11,313 nucleotides of DNA from Thalassiosira profunda (GCA_036939355.1 JALLAP010001977.1:1-11313), one strand, 5' to 3'; positions 1-7,748 are shown, counted from the first letter of the stretch. Made by a program: numbers and translations. The notes: generated by a model from the letters alone, not told the origin.

Positions 1-190
1 TCTCTTGCTCTTCTCTCTTCCTTTCATTCATGCCTATGCCTCACATCTCACGCATGTCTCCGCGCTACATCTCTTATCTTGCGCTGTTACCTCTCATCTC
101 ATCTCATTCTCACATATCACGCACGCATATTCATACTCACATGTCATGCATCTCATACTTTCATTTCTAGTACTCTCAACTCTTACTCTC
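1..190. repeat. Pyrimidine-rich low-complexity subtelomeric tract
   Basis: The plus strand is almost purine-free apart from scattered A and is built from overlapping CTCAT, TCTCA and CACG words, especially around 88-160. A 68-codon reading frame crosses it (5-211), but its composition is simply the translation of this low-complexity sequence and it shows no domain, so no gene is called. The tract adjoins the telomere-like repeat, which fits subtelomeric filler DNA. Confidence 0.6.
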
Positions 191-192
191 AC

Positions 193-226
193 AACCCTAA
201 CCCTACCCTAACCCTACCCTAACCCC
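193..226 (+). repeat. Telomere-like CCCTAA/CCCTA tract (interstitial)
   Basis: The stretch alternates CCCTAA with CCCTA, giving an 11-bp composite period, and ends in CCCC. CCCTAA is the C-rich strand of the TTAGGG-type telomere repeat. Reading CCCTAA left to right is the orientation expected at the left end of a chromosome. Only about five units are present and non-telomeric DNA lies on both sides, so this is an internal (interstitial or degenerate subtelomeric) copy, not the terminal array. Confidence 0.75.
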
Positions 227-229
227 GCA

Positions 230-1800
230 AAAATGCCAATTTTCTAATGCGTGTTGCCCATTTTCAACTACCTCTTCACTGCAACAAACTGCAACCCAGT
301 CTCGACGACTGCAACCCAACTCTACCAACAGCAATCGCACTGCAACCAAATTTTGCTATCTCGTCGACTGCAACTCGCTAACTTTGCCGTGTTGTTTCCG
401 CCGCCGCACTCTTTGCTCATTTCAGCCCTCGATGCTCACTTAACCGGCTGCAGCCCAACTGCAATCCTCTTGCCGACTGCAACTTGTCAACATGGCAAGT
501 TTTCTGTACAGTGCCTAATTTCAACCCTCGGTGCACAATGCAATCGAATGCAACGCACTGCAACTCAGCCACATCACTACTCATCGACTGGGTGCAATCC
601 GTGTCAAGCGCCACTCTAGCTAGTAGCGCGAGCGCCCGAATAGGGCCCAGCGTGATGTACTTTAAAATTTCTGTTAACTTCTTCTTCTTCATCACTACTC
701 ATCGACTGCTCTGTACTGCTCTGTGACCTGCCAATTCTGCCATTTTCATCTCCGCATAATGCCCAATTTCAACCCTTCTTGGTGCTTCTTCATCTTCAAC
801 GCACTGTAACCACGCTTGCCAATTTCTAACCCTCCTTGACTGCGGACTGCCAACTCTCTGCCACTTCTCAGCCGCACTTTGCCCATTTTTATCATCGGTG
901 CTCACTGCCTGCTGATCCTGGCAATTCAGCACCACGTGATAGATCACGGAGTTGTACACTGGCTGAATGTCACTCGGACACAGCGATGGCTTCTCTGGAG
1001 CGCAATACATGTGCAAAGTAGCGACGTGGCCTCATCCCGCCAAGCTCACCTCTTGACAACGATGATGCTCATAATTCATCATCACCTAAGCTAGAGAATT
1101 ACTCGCCTCATGAGCTTTGGGTGACGTCCTATGGACAGCACTGACTGTCCGGGTTCGCCGGTTCAGCACTGCCAACACTGAAAAATCCACCGCAACTCAT
1201 TAACTCACTGCAATGCCCTAAGTTGTCAACGCTCTCATTTTCTCTTATGCTTTGCTCTTGACAGGGAAGTTGAAACGACAGCTCTTTGCAAGCTTTGTTC
1301 ATCGAAGACTGTTCTGTACTGCAAAGCTCTTCGTCTGCCTCGGCAGCTTTTCAAGTGCTTTGTCCTATTCTCAGATTTTCAGCTCTATGGTACCACACTC
1401 GTTGCAATCCAAGTTACCACACTACAACTTTCTGCAACCAGTCTGTACCTAATTTTCCAGCTTGTCAGTCCCTTGTTGGCCAAATTCGTTACTGCCAATT
1501 CATACTACTGCAACGCGCTGTGACTGCAGAACCATCTGCAACCGCCTGCAACCCACATTGTTCAATTCATTTTGCCTTTTTTCACGATCGGTGCACTCCG
1601 CAACGCACTGTCACCGCGATGTGTATTTTTTCTCTGCATCCAGCCTGCAACAACCAAGATCTTGATTCCTCTAGCCAAATTGCTCCATTTTTTTACTGTT
1701 CCCAGCAATCCAGCTCCAACACACCTGTTGAGTTCTTGTCTCCCCCCCGTGTGTTTTCTTGTTGCTGTTAGATGAGATATCTTGCACACAAACAGTGTCA
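230..1800 (+). repeat. Degenerate CTGCAAC-rich subtelomeric repeat region, part 1
   Basis: No supportable gene is present. The region is packed with CTGCAAC and close variants (for example near 279, 289, 309, 338, 367, 478, 556, 1433, 1505, 1530, 1539 and 1647), nearly always on this strand. Between them recur copies of a longer unit, GCCCATTTT(T)A.CCTCGGTGC followed by (C/T)CACTGC. They begin at about 254, 413, 512, 760, 880 and 1573. The open frames seen here are short, overlap on both strands, and gain or lose Cys- and Gln-rich runs according to the repeats, so I regard them as chance. A small GGACAG/CTGTCC hairpin lies at 1133-1150. Confidence 0.65.
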
Positions 1801-1904
1801 CAACCCTAAAGCCTCACAACATAAGCCCTCTAGCCCAATCCCGCAGTATGCAGCCGTCTAGCCAGCCAGAAACAGTATGGTAGTAAGTACCAGCCCCCTG
1901 CATT

Positions 1905-1936
1905 CTACAGTTTGTACCGTTAAGTACAAACTGTAG
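1905..1936. repeat. Perfect 13-bp inverted repeat (hairpin)
   Basis: The left arm CTACAGTTTGTAC (1905-1917) is the exact reverse complement of the right arm GTACAAACTGTAG (1924-1936), separated by the 6-base loop CGTTAA. A chance perfect 13-bp stem at such short spacing is unlikely. It sits at the junction between the AT-richer repeat field and the GC-rich island that begins at about 1975. It could be a cruciform, a mobile-element terminus or a structured RNA; nothing nearby identifies which. Confidence 0.8.
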
Positions 1937-1941
1937 CCACT

Positions 1942-1970
1942 AGTTTGTACGTTTGAGTATAATCTGTAGC
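1942..1970. repeat. Degenerate second copy of the hairpin unit
   Basis: This 29-base stretch starts AGTTTGTAC and ends CTGTAGC, like 1909-1937, at a 33-bp offset. The nine 5' bases are identical and 15 of the remaining 20 match. The substitutions fall in the inner arm, so it no longer folds as a perfect hairpin. It is best read as a tandem duplicate of the preceding hairpin that has decayed. Confidence 0.6.
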
Positions 1971-1974
1971 AAAA

Positions 1975-2400
1975 TGCCCCGCCCCCCAGGGCCATTGGTG
2001 ATGATTTCGAAAGGGCTCGGGAGGCTCTTGAAGATGGCTGAGGTGGCTTGGTCCGGTTCGGGGCGTCGAACGAGAATTGAGGGATCGCCGGCCGGCTCGT
2101 GAGGCCCGATTCTCGTTCGAAAAGGCCAACTGGTTTGTTGGCTCTCCGCGCCTTTTGTCGCGCGAAATTTGAAAAGATGGTTCACGAGCCTGGCCCAATC
2201 TTCTGAAAAGCCGGTGACCCGATGGCCGTCTCACCCTCAACGCTCGCCCAAGGCCCCGATCCGGACCGGACCACCGCCAGCGACCTTCTCTCCCATGCCA
2301 GGGCCAACGCCCGCGCGCTTGGTAGCTTCCAAATCGGGCCGCAACTGAGCAAGAACGCTCCTCAAAGATTGGGTCACGGCACTCCAGACACAAACCAGTA
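1975..2400 (+). other. GC-rich island in the repeat field, possible gene relic
   Basis: This block is clearly GC-richer than its flanks and lacks the CTGCAAC words found on both sides, so it has a different origin. On the plus strand a 59-codon frame runs 2222-2401 (start MAVSPSTLAQ, end GTPDTNQ) with an ordinary-looking composition. It ends over a consensus splice-donor hexamer GTAAGT at 2398-2403. A second plus-strand frame near 1998-2036 reads DDFERAREALEDG before a stop. The minus strand is also open across the block (within 1920-2603). I recognise no family in any frame. A decayed exon, a mobile-element fragment and chance are all possible. Confidence 0.25.
2066..2120. repeat. 12-bp inverted repeat around a GCCGGCCGGC palindrome
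   Basis: TCGAACGAGAAT at 2066-2077 is perfectly complementary to ATTCTCGTTCGA at 2109-2120. The 31-base spacer contains the 10-bp perfect palindrome GCCGGCCGGC at 2087-2096, almost centred between the arms. The nested symmetry could extrude as a cruciform or fold as RNA. It does not match a tRNA fold, because there is no anticodon arm and no acceptor stem. Confidence 0.7.
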
Positions 2401-2403
2401 AGT

Positions 2404-2665
2404 GCCGAAAAACCAGTTTTTGACTGGTACCTTTGCCCATTTTTATCCTCGGTGCTCACTGCAGCCCACTGCAACCCATGCAACTGCACAGCACTACAAC
2501 CCTCTTGCCGTCTGCACCTCTGAACCCAGCTGCTAAGCTTCAACCCTGTTTGCGGACTGCAGCCTGCAGCCTGCAACCTGCAACCCACTGTGCAACTGCA
2601 CAACCTTGCTCAACGCTGGCTCTGCAGCTTCCCACCATACTGCAACGAATATATATATTTTTTCC
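2404..2665 (+). repeat. CTGCAAC-rich subtelomeric repeat region, part 2
   Basis: The same repeat family resumes after the GC island. The best-preserved long unit starts at about 2433 (GCCCATTTTTATCCTCGG, then TGCTCACTGC). At 2557-2584 four head-to-tail heptamers CTGCAGC, CTGCAGC, CTGCAAC, CTGCAAC show the basic 7-bp period. An (AT)n run of about 12 bases follows at 2648-2659. A small ACCAGT/ACTGGT hairpin lies near 2412-2428. Short frames such as 2433-2741 read through these repeats and are not called as genes. Confidence 0.65.
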
Positions 2666-2757
2666 TGCACTTTGCGAACATGCCTCAATAAGGTTACGGA
2701 TGTCAATCCAGTCCTCGACCCAACCCTCAGTCCAACGGTGAAGTTGACGTCGCACAA

Positions 2758-2816
2758 AGTAGGTAGAATAATTGCACTGCAGTGTAATCATAACAATGTC
2801 TTGCGATCTACCTACT
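2758..2816 (-). other. Nested hairpin downstream of the lectin gene
   Basis: AGTAGGTAGA at 2758-2767 pairs perfectly with TCTACCTACT at 2807-2816. Inside, the 10-bp palindrome CACTGCAGTG (2775-2784) extends to an 18-bp imperfect palindrome at 2771-2788. It starts about 40 bases past the stop codon of the leftward-transcribed lectin gene, so it would lie in that gene's 3' UTR or at its transcript end. No AATAAA signal is visible nearby. A role in 3'-end formation or RNA stability is inference only. Confidence 0.5.
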
Positions 2817-2840
2817 AATGATTTTCTAAGTAAGAGTATG

Positions 2841-2900
2841 TACCGTTCCGTCCCTTTCAGGGTGCCTCTTCGTCATCGTCGTCCGTGTCGTCGTCCACCT
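2841..2900 (-). repeat. Left arm of long inverted repeat (3' end of the lectin gene)
   Basis: The 45 bases at 2856-2900 encode the acidic tail of the lectin-like protein (VDDDTDDDDEEAP, stop) and recur on the opposite strand at 7749-7793 with two mismatches. After a 10-bp gap the match resumes with AACGGTA (2841-2847) and then fades through AT-rich 3' sequence toward 2805. The arm therefore covers coding end, stop codon and proximal 3' UTR. Confidence 0.85.
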
Positions 2901-5900
2901 CGACCCTCTGATGGCACGCCGCGCTGCTGCCTCGTCTTCTCCCCCGCCCCTTGAAGCAGCCGCAAACGCCCCCTCCGCTCGACGGTGCATTGCCCGAGGA
3001 TTCACTGCTGTTCGCCGCGGCCTTGCGTCGCCGCGCCACAATGCCCACGAATCCCAGCACGATGAACACGCCCACAATCGACGCGACGACGATGGGCACG
3101 ACGTTGGACGAATCGTTGCCGGATCCCTCGCCGTTGGTGTAGGACGGGACGTAGATCTGGCCCTCGGGCTCGGGCGCGGGCGTGCCCGGAAGCACTGTGC
3201 CCTCCCCTCCGCCCGCGTCGGCCCGGCACGTCGGCGCCGCGAACTCGCGGCAGCGCCCGTCGCAGCGCGCCGCGGCGCCCAGGCAGTCCCCGCCCGCCGC
3301 CTCCAGAAAGACGTGCGCGCACGTCCCCCCGGCGGCGTAGCCCCCGGCCGTATTGCCCGCGCCAAAGTTGTCGGCGCTGGCGGTCATCGCCGATCCCGCC
3401 TCGACGAAGACGACCCCCGGCGCCACGCTCGCCGAATCGTCGAAGCAGCTCTCGTTCAGCGCGAGCGCGCCTCGGTTGGTCACCACCACGTCTCCGCCCT
3501 TGCCGGAATTGGCGGCGAATTTGGTCTGGATGACTGAAAGCGTGCCCCCCAGGTTGGCCACGGCGCCGTACTCCAGATCGTTGTCGGCAAAGTTGCAATG
3601 TGCCACCTCCACCGCCATGGCCTTCCCGCCCTCCTTCTTGGCCAGCCGCGACAGCAGGGGCACATCGAGCGCCTCCAAATTGCCGTCCGCAACAACGATG
3701 CTGAGGTCCTCAACGTCGCGGTGGATCAAGATGGCGGCGGCGCCGTTGTTTTGGGTCCATGCGCACTCTTTGAGGTGCAGCGCGGCCTCGTCCGTGCCCA
3801 ACGCCAGGACGGACGCGCCCGTCGACCCCGACATTGTCAGCCGGGCCAATTGCACGCCTGTGGCGGCTCCGACGACGTGAAAGTGGGAGAACCCGCCCGT
3901 TATGGAGCAGTCGTTGGAAGGCGCCAGTTCGGTGCCGCACTGGACGGTGAGGCGGTCGCCGTCGAGGATCACGGGCGCGGTAGCCGCGAGCGAAGCGCCG
4001 GGGCAGATTGCAAAGTCGCGCCGGTCCGGCGGGCGGTCGCGCACGGCGATCACCAATGTTTCCCAGTCGGAAAAGCAGGAGGGCCGCGCGCCCGGGGAAG
4101 GACACGGCGTAAAGGTGGTGCACACGCCGCCCGATTGGATCCCCGCGCAGCGACCGCGAGAGGCGCCGCCCTCCTCCGCGGTGCCGTCAAGGCGCCGTCC
4201 GCCGTTGACTTTGTCTAGGCTCGCGCTTTTGGCCATCGATGACGATGCGCCTTCCTCGGCTGCCACCGTCGCCATCCGCGCGCAGCTGCCATCGTTCGCC
4301 TCCAGCATCGACCCGGCGTCGAGCGCCACCGTCCCCGCGTCGCCTCGTACGGCGTTCATGTCGAACTCGGTCGCGGTCAGGGCCACCGTGCCCGCCTCCG
4401 ATCGTATCACGCTATTGGCGGTGTTGTTGGCGAAGACGCAGCGGGAGCACTGGACCCGGCCGCCGTCGTTGTCGATGACAGAAGCCGTGACGCTTTCGTT
4501 GGAGAAGGTTGTGGAGCGGAGCGACAGGTGGATCGTGTGCGCGAGGGCCGCGGGGGCGGCCGATTGGAGGCGGCGCTGTTGGCGCCGCCCGCCCTCGCCC
4601 GGCGCGGCGTCGCCGTCGAGCAAGCCGAGGTCCAACGTCAGCGCGCCCGGATCCCGCTCGGTCCGCGTTGGCTCGCGAGAGTGCGCCAAAAGTAGGATGG
4701 TCGCGTCGCCCGCGTTCCCCGCAAAGGAACAGTCTTCAATGGACACGATAGCGCGCGGCACGTCGGCGTCTGGCCATCCCGTGCCTTCCGCCGCCCGCCG
4801 CTCCGCCCCTTCGCGGCCCCGCTGCCGCTTCCGTTCGGATCCGGCTCCGTCGTCGAACTTCTCCAGGTCTTGGTCCATCGTCGTCGACGTCGTGGCCGTG
4901 GTGGTGGTGGCATTGTCGGCGCGGGCGGCGGCGGCACTTGCTGTGGCCGCGCTCGCCGTTGCAGGCGAGGACATCGTCGCGATTGCCGACTCCGCCACGC
5001 TCGCGGTCGTTGCTGCCATCGTCGCGACCGGCGAGGCCGTGCTCGCGGTGGCGGTCTCGGTCTCGGTCTTGCCATCCCCCGCGGCGCCCCATCCTCCAAA
5101 GCCCACCGTCTCGTCCTCGCCCCCTACTGCCTCGTTGCCCGCCTCGGTGTCATTGGAGGCGTACCGTCCGTCGATCCGCACGGCCGCCGTGCCCCCGTTG
5201 CCTTCCCACGCGCAGTTCCGAAAACCAATCCTGCCGCGGGGATCGTGCATCAGCACCGACGATTGTTTGGCGCCGCGGAAGGCGATGCCCGAGATGGTAA
5301 CGGGATGCTCGCTCGCCGTGCCCTGTGGATGTTCGTCCAGATGTCGCCCGCCGGCCGCGCCTCCGTCGCCGACGCCATCGTCGCTCGCTGCGGGGTGGTG
5401 CTCGAACAGCAGGTGCACGTCGCCTCCTGCAAACACGCAGCTCCGCCCGTCGCGCCAGTCCGCCGGGCCCTCATTGCCCTCGTTGCTCTCGCCCTCCGCA
5501 TCGTCGACGGCGAGGCACGCAATCTCGACGGGGCGATGCGCCGCGGGCGTCCGCAGCGCCAACGGCGGGACGGCGGCCGGCGAGCCGACATCGTCGTCGA
5601 AGTCGAAGGTCGTGCGGGGGCAGAGGGAGAACGTCACGGGGGGCGGGGCGTCGGTGGTAGCGGCCTCGCCGGCGGAGTGAGAGGCCATCGCGGTGGCAGA
5701 GGCCGCGCCGGCGTCCAGCAGCCCCGGCTGCCACGCCGCAATTCCTCCCGTGCCGTCCACTGCGGCTCCTCCCCCCGCCGTGGAGATCTCGATCAACTCC
5801 CCCCATTCCAGCGTTCCCTCCTCCCCGAGCTCCTGAGCGAGCTCCTCCTTCGTCTCGCCCTCGCTCGTCGCAAAGGGAGACCCGGCCCCGCCCCCGCCGA

Positions 5901-7446
5901 GGTCGTGCTGCACCGCCGCCGCCACTGTGTTGGGTCCCCCCGCCGCCGTGTCGGGTCCCGCGGCAGTTTCATCATTCCCCTCCCCAGTGGCCGTGGCGGA
6001 GGATGGGAGGGGAGCAAGGCACTCCCCCCGGCTCCACCGGCAGGAGGGGGGACATTGGCTCTTGCGGGGGTAGATCGAGCAGTCGATTGTTTCCTCTCCC
6101 TCTACGCTCGCGCCGTTTGCGGCCACGGAGGCTGCGCTCCCCGTCACGGTCCCCTGCGCGGTTCCTTGAACGGCCACCTCGTCCGTCATCCCGTTCGGCT
6201 CCGCAATCACGGCGCTGTCGGACGCGTCGGCCGCCACCCCCGTCCCGGGCTGCAGCCGTCGCTGGTACCGCTGCCCCCCCTTCCCCTCGCTGCGTCTTCC
6301 ATCGATCCCTCCTTTGCTCCCCCCGCCCGCAGCCAGCCTCCGCCCTCCCCCCTCCCCAGCATCCACATTCGGCGCCCCGTTCGGTATGTCGAACACCTCC
6401 GAATAGACCATGACCTCCGCCAGCGCCAGATCCCCAAAGACGTTTTTTTGCACCCGCACATACCGTCCGTTGACGGGCGGGTCGAAGCTCACGTGCACCT
6501 CGCGCAGCCCATTAATCATCTCCCGCACCGCACTCGGCCTGCGGTTCGCTTTGAGAACCGCCACCTCCGCGTCGTTCAGCCTATTAAGACAACAGGGATC
6601 CAACCGCCCCTTGACGACGACGTGGCCCACCTCTTTCGATTCGCCCAAATCGACCTCCCACCACGGCGATTCCTGGGCGCACGTGTGCGCCACGCTCTTG
6701 GCGCCCATGAACTGACTGCGCTGTCCGTCGATGGCGCGGGAGGCCTCCGCATTGAAGCACGTGGTGGACTGGGCGGCGGCGCCGGAGAGGGCGTGGTTGG
6801 TGGCGTTGGGCGGGATGAGCGTTTCGGAGGGCGGCTTGGCCGGGGGGTCAGTCCACGTCGGGCTTTCGTCCCCCTCGTTCCCGTCCTCGGCATTGTCTTG
6901 GGTGGGAGAGCCGGTGACCGGCGCTAAGGTGGGGAGGGGCGTCCGCCGAGGCCGGCGCGTGGGGAGGGGCGTCGGGGCCGTTGTGACCGGGGCGGCGGTG
7001 GCGATGGGCGCCCCGCTGGGAGCATCCGTGGCCGGAGCCTCCGTCGGAGCCGCCGTCGGCGCCGCGGACGGCGCCTCGTCGGCGGGATAAATCCCGGAAT
7101 AATACGCCGCCAAATCCGCGCGGAGGGCGGCGAGGGAGGCGTAGCCCGTCGACGTTTCATGGCCGGGGCAGGGGACCGCGCCCGGATGATTGAAGCGGAG
7201 GGGGCGATCGATTGACGGGCCCGTCCCGTCGGCGGGTGGTGGTTGGGAGGCGGGGGCGGCCTCCTCGGCCCGGCGGATGGGGAGGGGGCGGCCTCGCCGG
7301 CGGGATTGGGAGGCGCCGTCGTCGCGGGGGGCGCCTCTGGCGAGGGGGGATTCGACCGCCGTTCCGGCCGCCGCGGACGACGTCGCGAGCATCAGGGCCG
7401 CCGCGGCGCCGGCGGCGAGGAGCAGGGGGGGGCGCGGCCGCTTCAT
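2857..7446 (-). CDS. Type I membrane surface protein: fucolectin-type F5/8C domain plus beta-helix regions
   Basis: Intronless 1529-residue protein. I chose the ATG at 7446 (A at -3) because it begins a clear signal peptide (residues 1-27, MKRPRPP then an Ala/Leu-rich core); the frame stays open another 96 codons upstream to 7734. Order of parts: a short CPG..GYASLAALRADL module (92-118); a Pro/Ala/Thr stalk (124-182); a fucolectin/tachylectin-4/pentraxin-type F5/8C domain (about 217-350, with NHALSG, AIDG, PWWEVDLG, CCLNRL and RYVRVQ); a four-Cys knot (456-476); beta-helix region 1 (about 604-1055), interrupted by an Ala/Thr/Ser tract (794-857); beta-helix region 2 (about 1124-1408); a TM helix (1449-1470); RRRK; then a CGC-containing cytoplasmic segment ending in an acidic tail. 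It likely binds glycans at the cell surface or in a secretory compartment. Five (R/H)RL-like sites (371, 398, 703, 960, 1086) may be cleavage sites. The ligand is unknown. Confidence 0.85.
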   Translation of the reverse strand: MKRPRPPLLLAAGAAAALMLATSSAAAGTAVESPLARGAPRDDGASQSRRRGRPLPIRRAEEAAPASQPPPADGTGPSIDRPLRFNHPGAVPCPGHETSTGYASLAALRADLAAYYSGIYPADEAPSAAPTAAPTEAPATDAPSGAPIATAAPVTTAPTPLPTRRPRRTPLPTLAPVTGSPTQDNAEDGNEGDESPTWTDPPAKPPSETLIPPNATNHALSGAAAQSTTCFNAEASRAIDGQRSQFMGAKSVAHTCAQESPWWEVDLGESKEVGHVVVKGRLDPCCLNRLNDAEVAVLKANRRPSAVREMINGLREVHVSFDPPVNGRYVRVQKNVFGDLALAEVMVYSEVFDIPNGAPNVDAGEGGGRRLAAGGGSKGGIDGRRSEGKGGQRYQRRLQPGTGVAADASDSAVIAEPNGMTDEVAVQGTAQGTVTGSAASVAANGASVEGEETIDCSIYPRKSQCPPSCRWSRGECLAPLPSSATATGEGNDETAAGPDTAAGGPNTVAAAVQHDLGGGGAGSPFATSEGETKEELAQELGEEGTLEWGELIEISTAGGGAAVDGTGGIAAWQPGLLDAGAASATAMASHSAGEAATTDAPPPVTFSLCPRTTFDFDDDVGSPAAVPPLALRTPAAHRPVEIACLAVDDAEGESNEGNEGPADWRDGRSCVFAGGDVHLLFEHHPAASDDGVGDGGAAGGRHLDEHPQGTASEHPVTISGIAFRGAKQSSVLMHDPRGRIGFRNCAWEGNGGTAAVRIDGRYASNDTEAGNEAVGGEDETVGFGGWGAAGDGKTETETATASTASPVATMAATTASVAESAIATMSSPATASAATASAAAARADNATTTTATTSTTMDQDLEKFDDGAGSERKRQRGREGAERRAAEGTGWPDADVPRAIVSIEDCSFAGNAGDATILLLAHSREPTRTERDPGALTLDLGLLDGDAAPGEGGRRQQRRLQSAAPAALAHTIHLSLRSTTFSNESVTASVIDNDGGRVQCSRCVFANNTANSVIRSEAGTVALTATEFDMNAVRGDAGTVALDAGSMLEANDGSCARMATVAAEEGASSSMAKSASLDKVNGGRRLDGTAEEGGASRGRCAGIQSGGVCTTFTPCPSPGARPSCFSDWETLVIAVRDRPPDRRDFAICPGASLAATAPVILDGDRLTVQCGTELAPSNDCSITGGFSHFHVVGAATGVQLARLTMSGSTGASVLALGTDEAALHLKECAWTQNNGAAAILIHRDVEDLSIVVADGNLEALDVPLLSRLAKKEGGKAMAVEVAHCNFADNDLEYGAVANLGGTLSVIQTKFAANSGKGGDVVVTNRGALALNESCFDDSASVAPGVVFVEAGSAMTASADNFGAGNTAGGYAAGGTCAHVFLEAAGGDCLGAAARCDGRCREFAAPTCRADAGGGEGTVLPGTPAPEPEGQIYVPSYTNGEGSGNDSSNVVPIVVASIVGVFIVLGFVGIVARRRKAAANSSESSGNAPSSGGGVCGCFKGRGRRRGSSAACHQRVEVDDDTDDDDEEAP

Positions 7447-7708
7447 CCTCTCCTCGGGGTGGTTGCCGCTCGGTTGATTGGGGGAATGTTGTTTGGGCGG
7501 CAGGCTGGGCCGGAAGGGCGGGGCGCTTCCTTTTTGAATGGAGCGACACGCGACACTGCGAAGGCGGGAAGTCATTTTGGATGACTGGATTTCTCCGCGC
7601 TCAGCTCGCACCTCTCCCTCTCCTCTCCAGCGTTGGTCCCGACTCTGAGAGAAGGAATAGGGGCGGCGAAGGGGGGCCGCGACGTGAGGAGCCAGACAAA
7701 ATTGCAAC

Positions 7709-7748
7709 GCAATCATCCGTTCTCTCGAGCGCAATCCTCCGTTCTCTC
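7709..7748 (+). repeat. Tandem 22-bp repeat, 1.8 copies
   Basis: GCAATCATCCGTTCTCTC followed by GAGC (7709-7730) is repeated as GCAATCCTCCGTTCTCTC (7731-7748) with one mismatch. It directly abuts the inverted copy of the lectin gene tail. The second unit supplies a polypyrimidine run and the C before AG at 7749-7750, which together look like a plus-strand splice acceptor. Confidence 0.75.

Noticed and set aside
2041..2120. A possible tRNA, because of GGTTCG-like words and inverted repeats
   Set aside because: No acceptor stem, D-arm or anticodon arm with correct spacing could be found on either strand.
1920..2603. A 227-codon minus-strand frame across the GC island
   Set aside because: Its N-terminal third is translated CTGCAAC repeat, the rest is Arg/Ser-rich with no family, and both ends lie in repeats. 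Kept only as part of the uncertain island.
250..2700. A CRISPR-like or regular tandem array
   Set aside because: The repeats are degenerate, irregularly spaced and only 7 to about 45 bp long, with no unique spacers of uniform length. The genome is clearly eukaryotic.
3902..5680. A 592-codon plus-strand open frame, and a 685-codon frame at 4870-6927
   Set aside because: Both lie antisense to the lectin-like gene. Long antisense frames are expected in very GC-rich coding DNA; their translations are Arg/Ser/Pro-biased with no domain, whereas the minus-strand frame shows a signal peptide, lectin domain, Cys spacing and TM helix.
2857..7734. Starting the lectin-like protein at 7734 (1625 residues)
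   Set aside because: The extra 96 residues are basic and low-similarity and would bury the signal peptide that starts at 7446, where the ATG also has A at -3.
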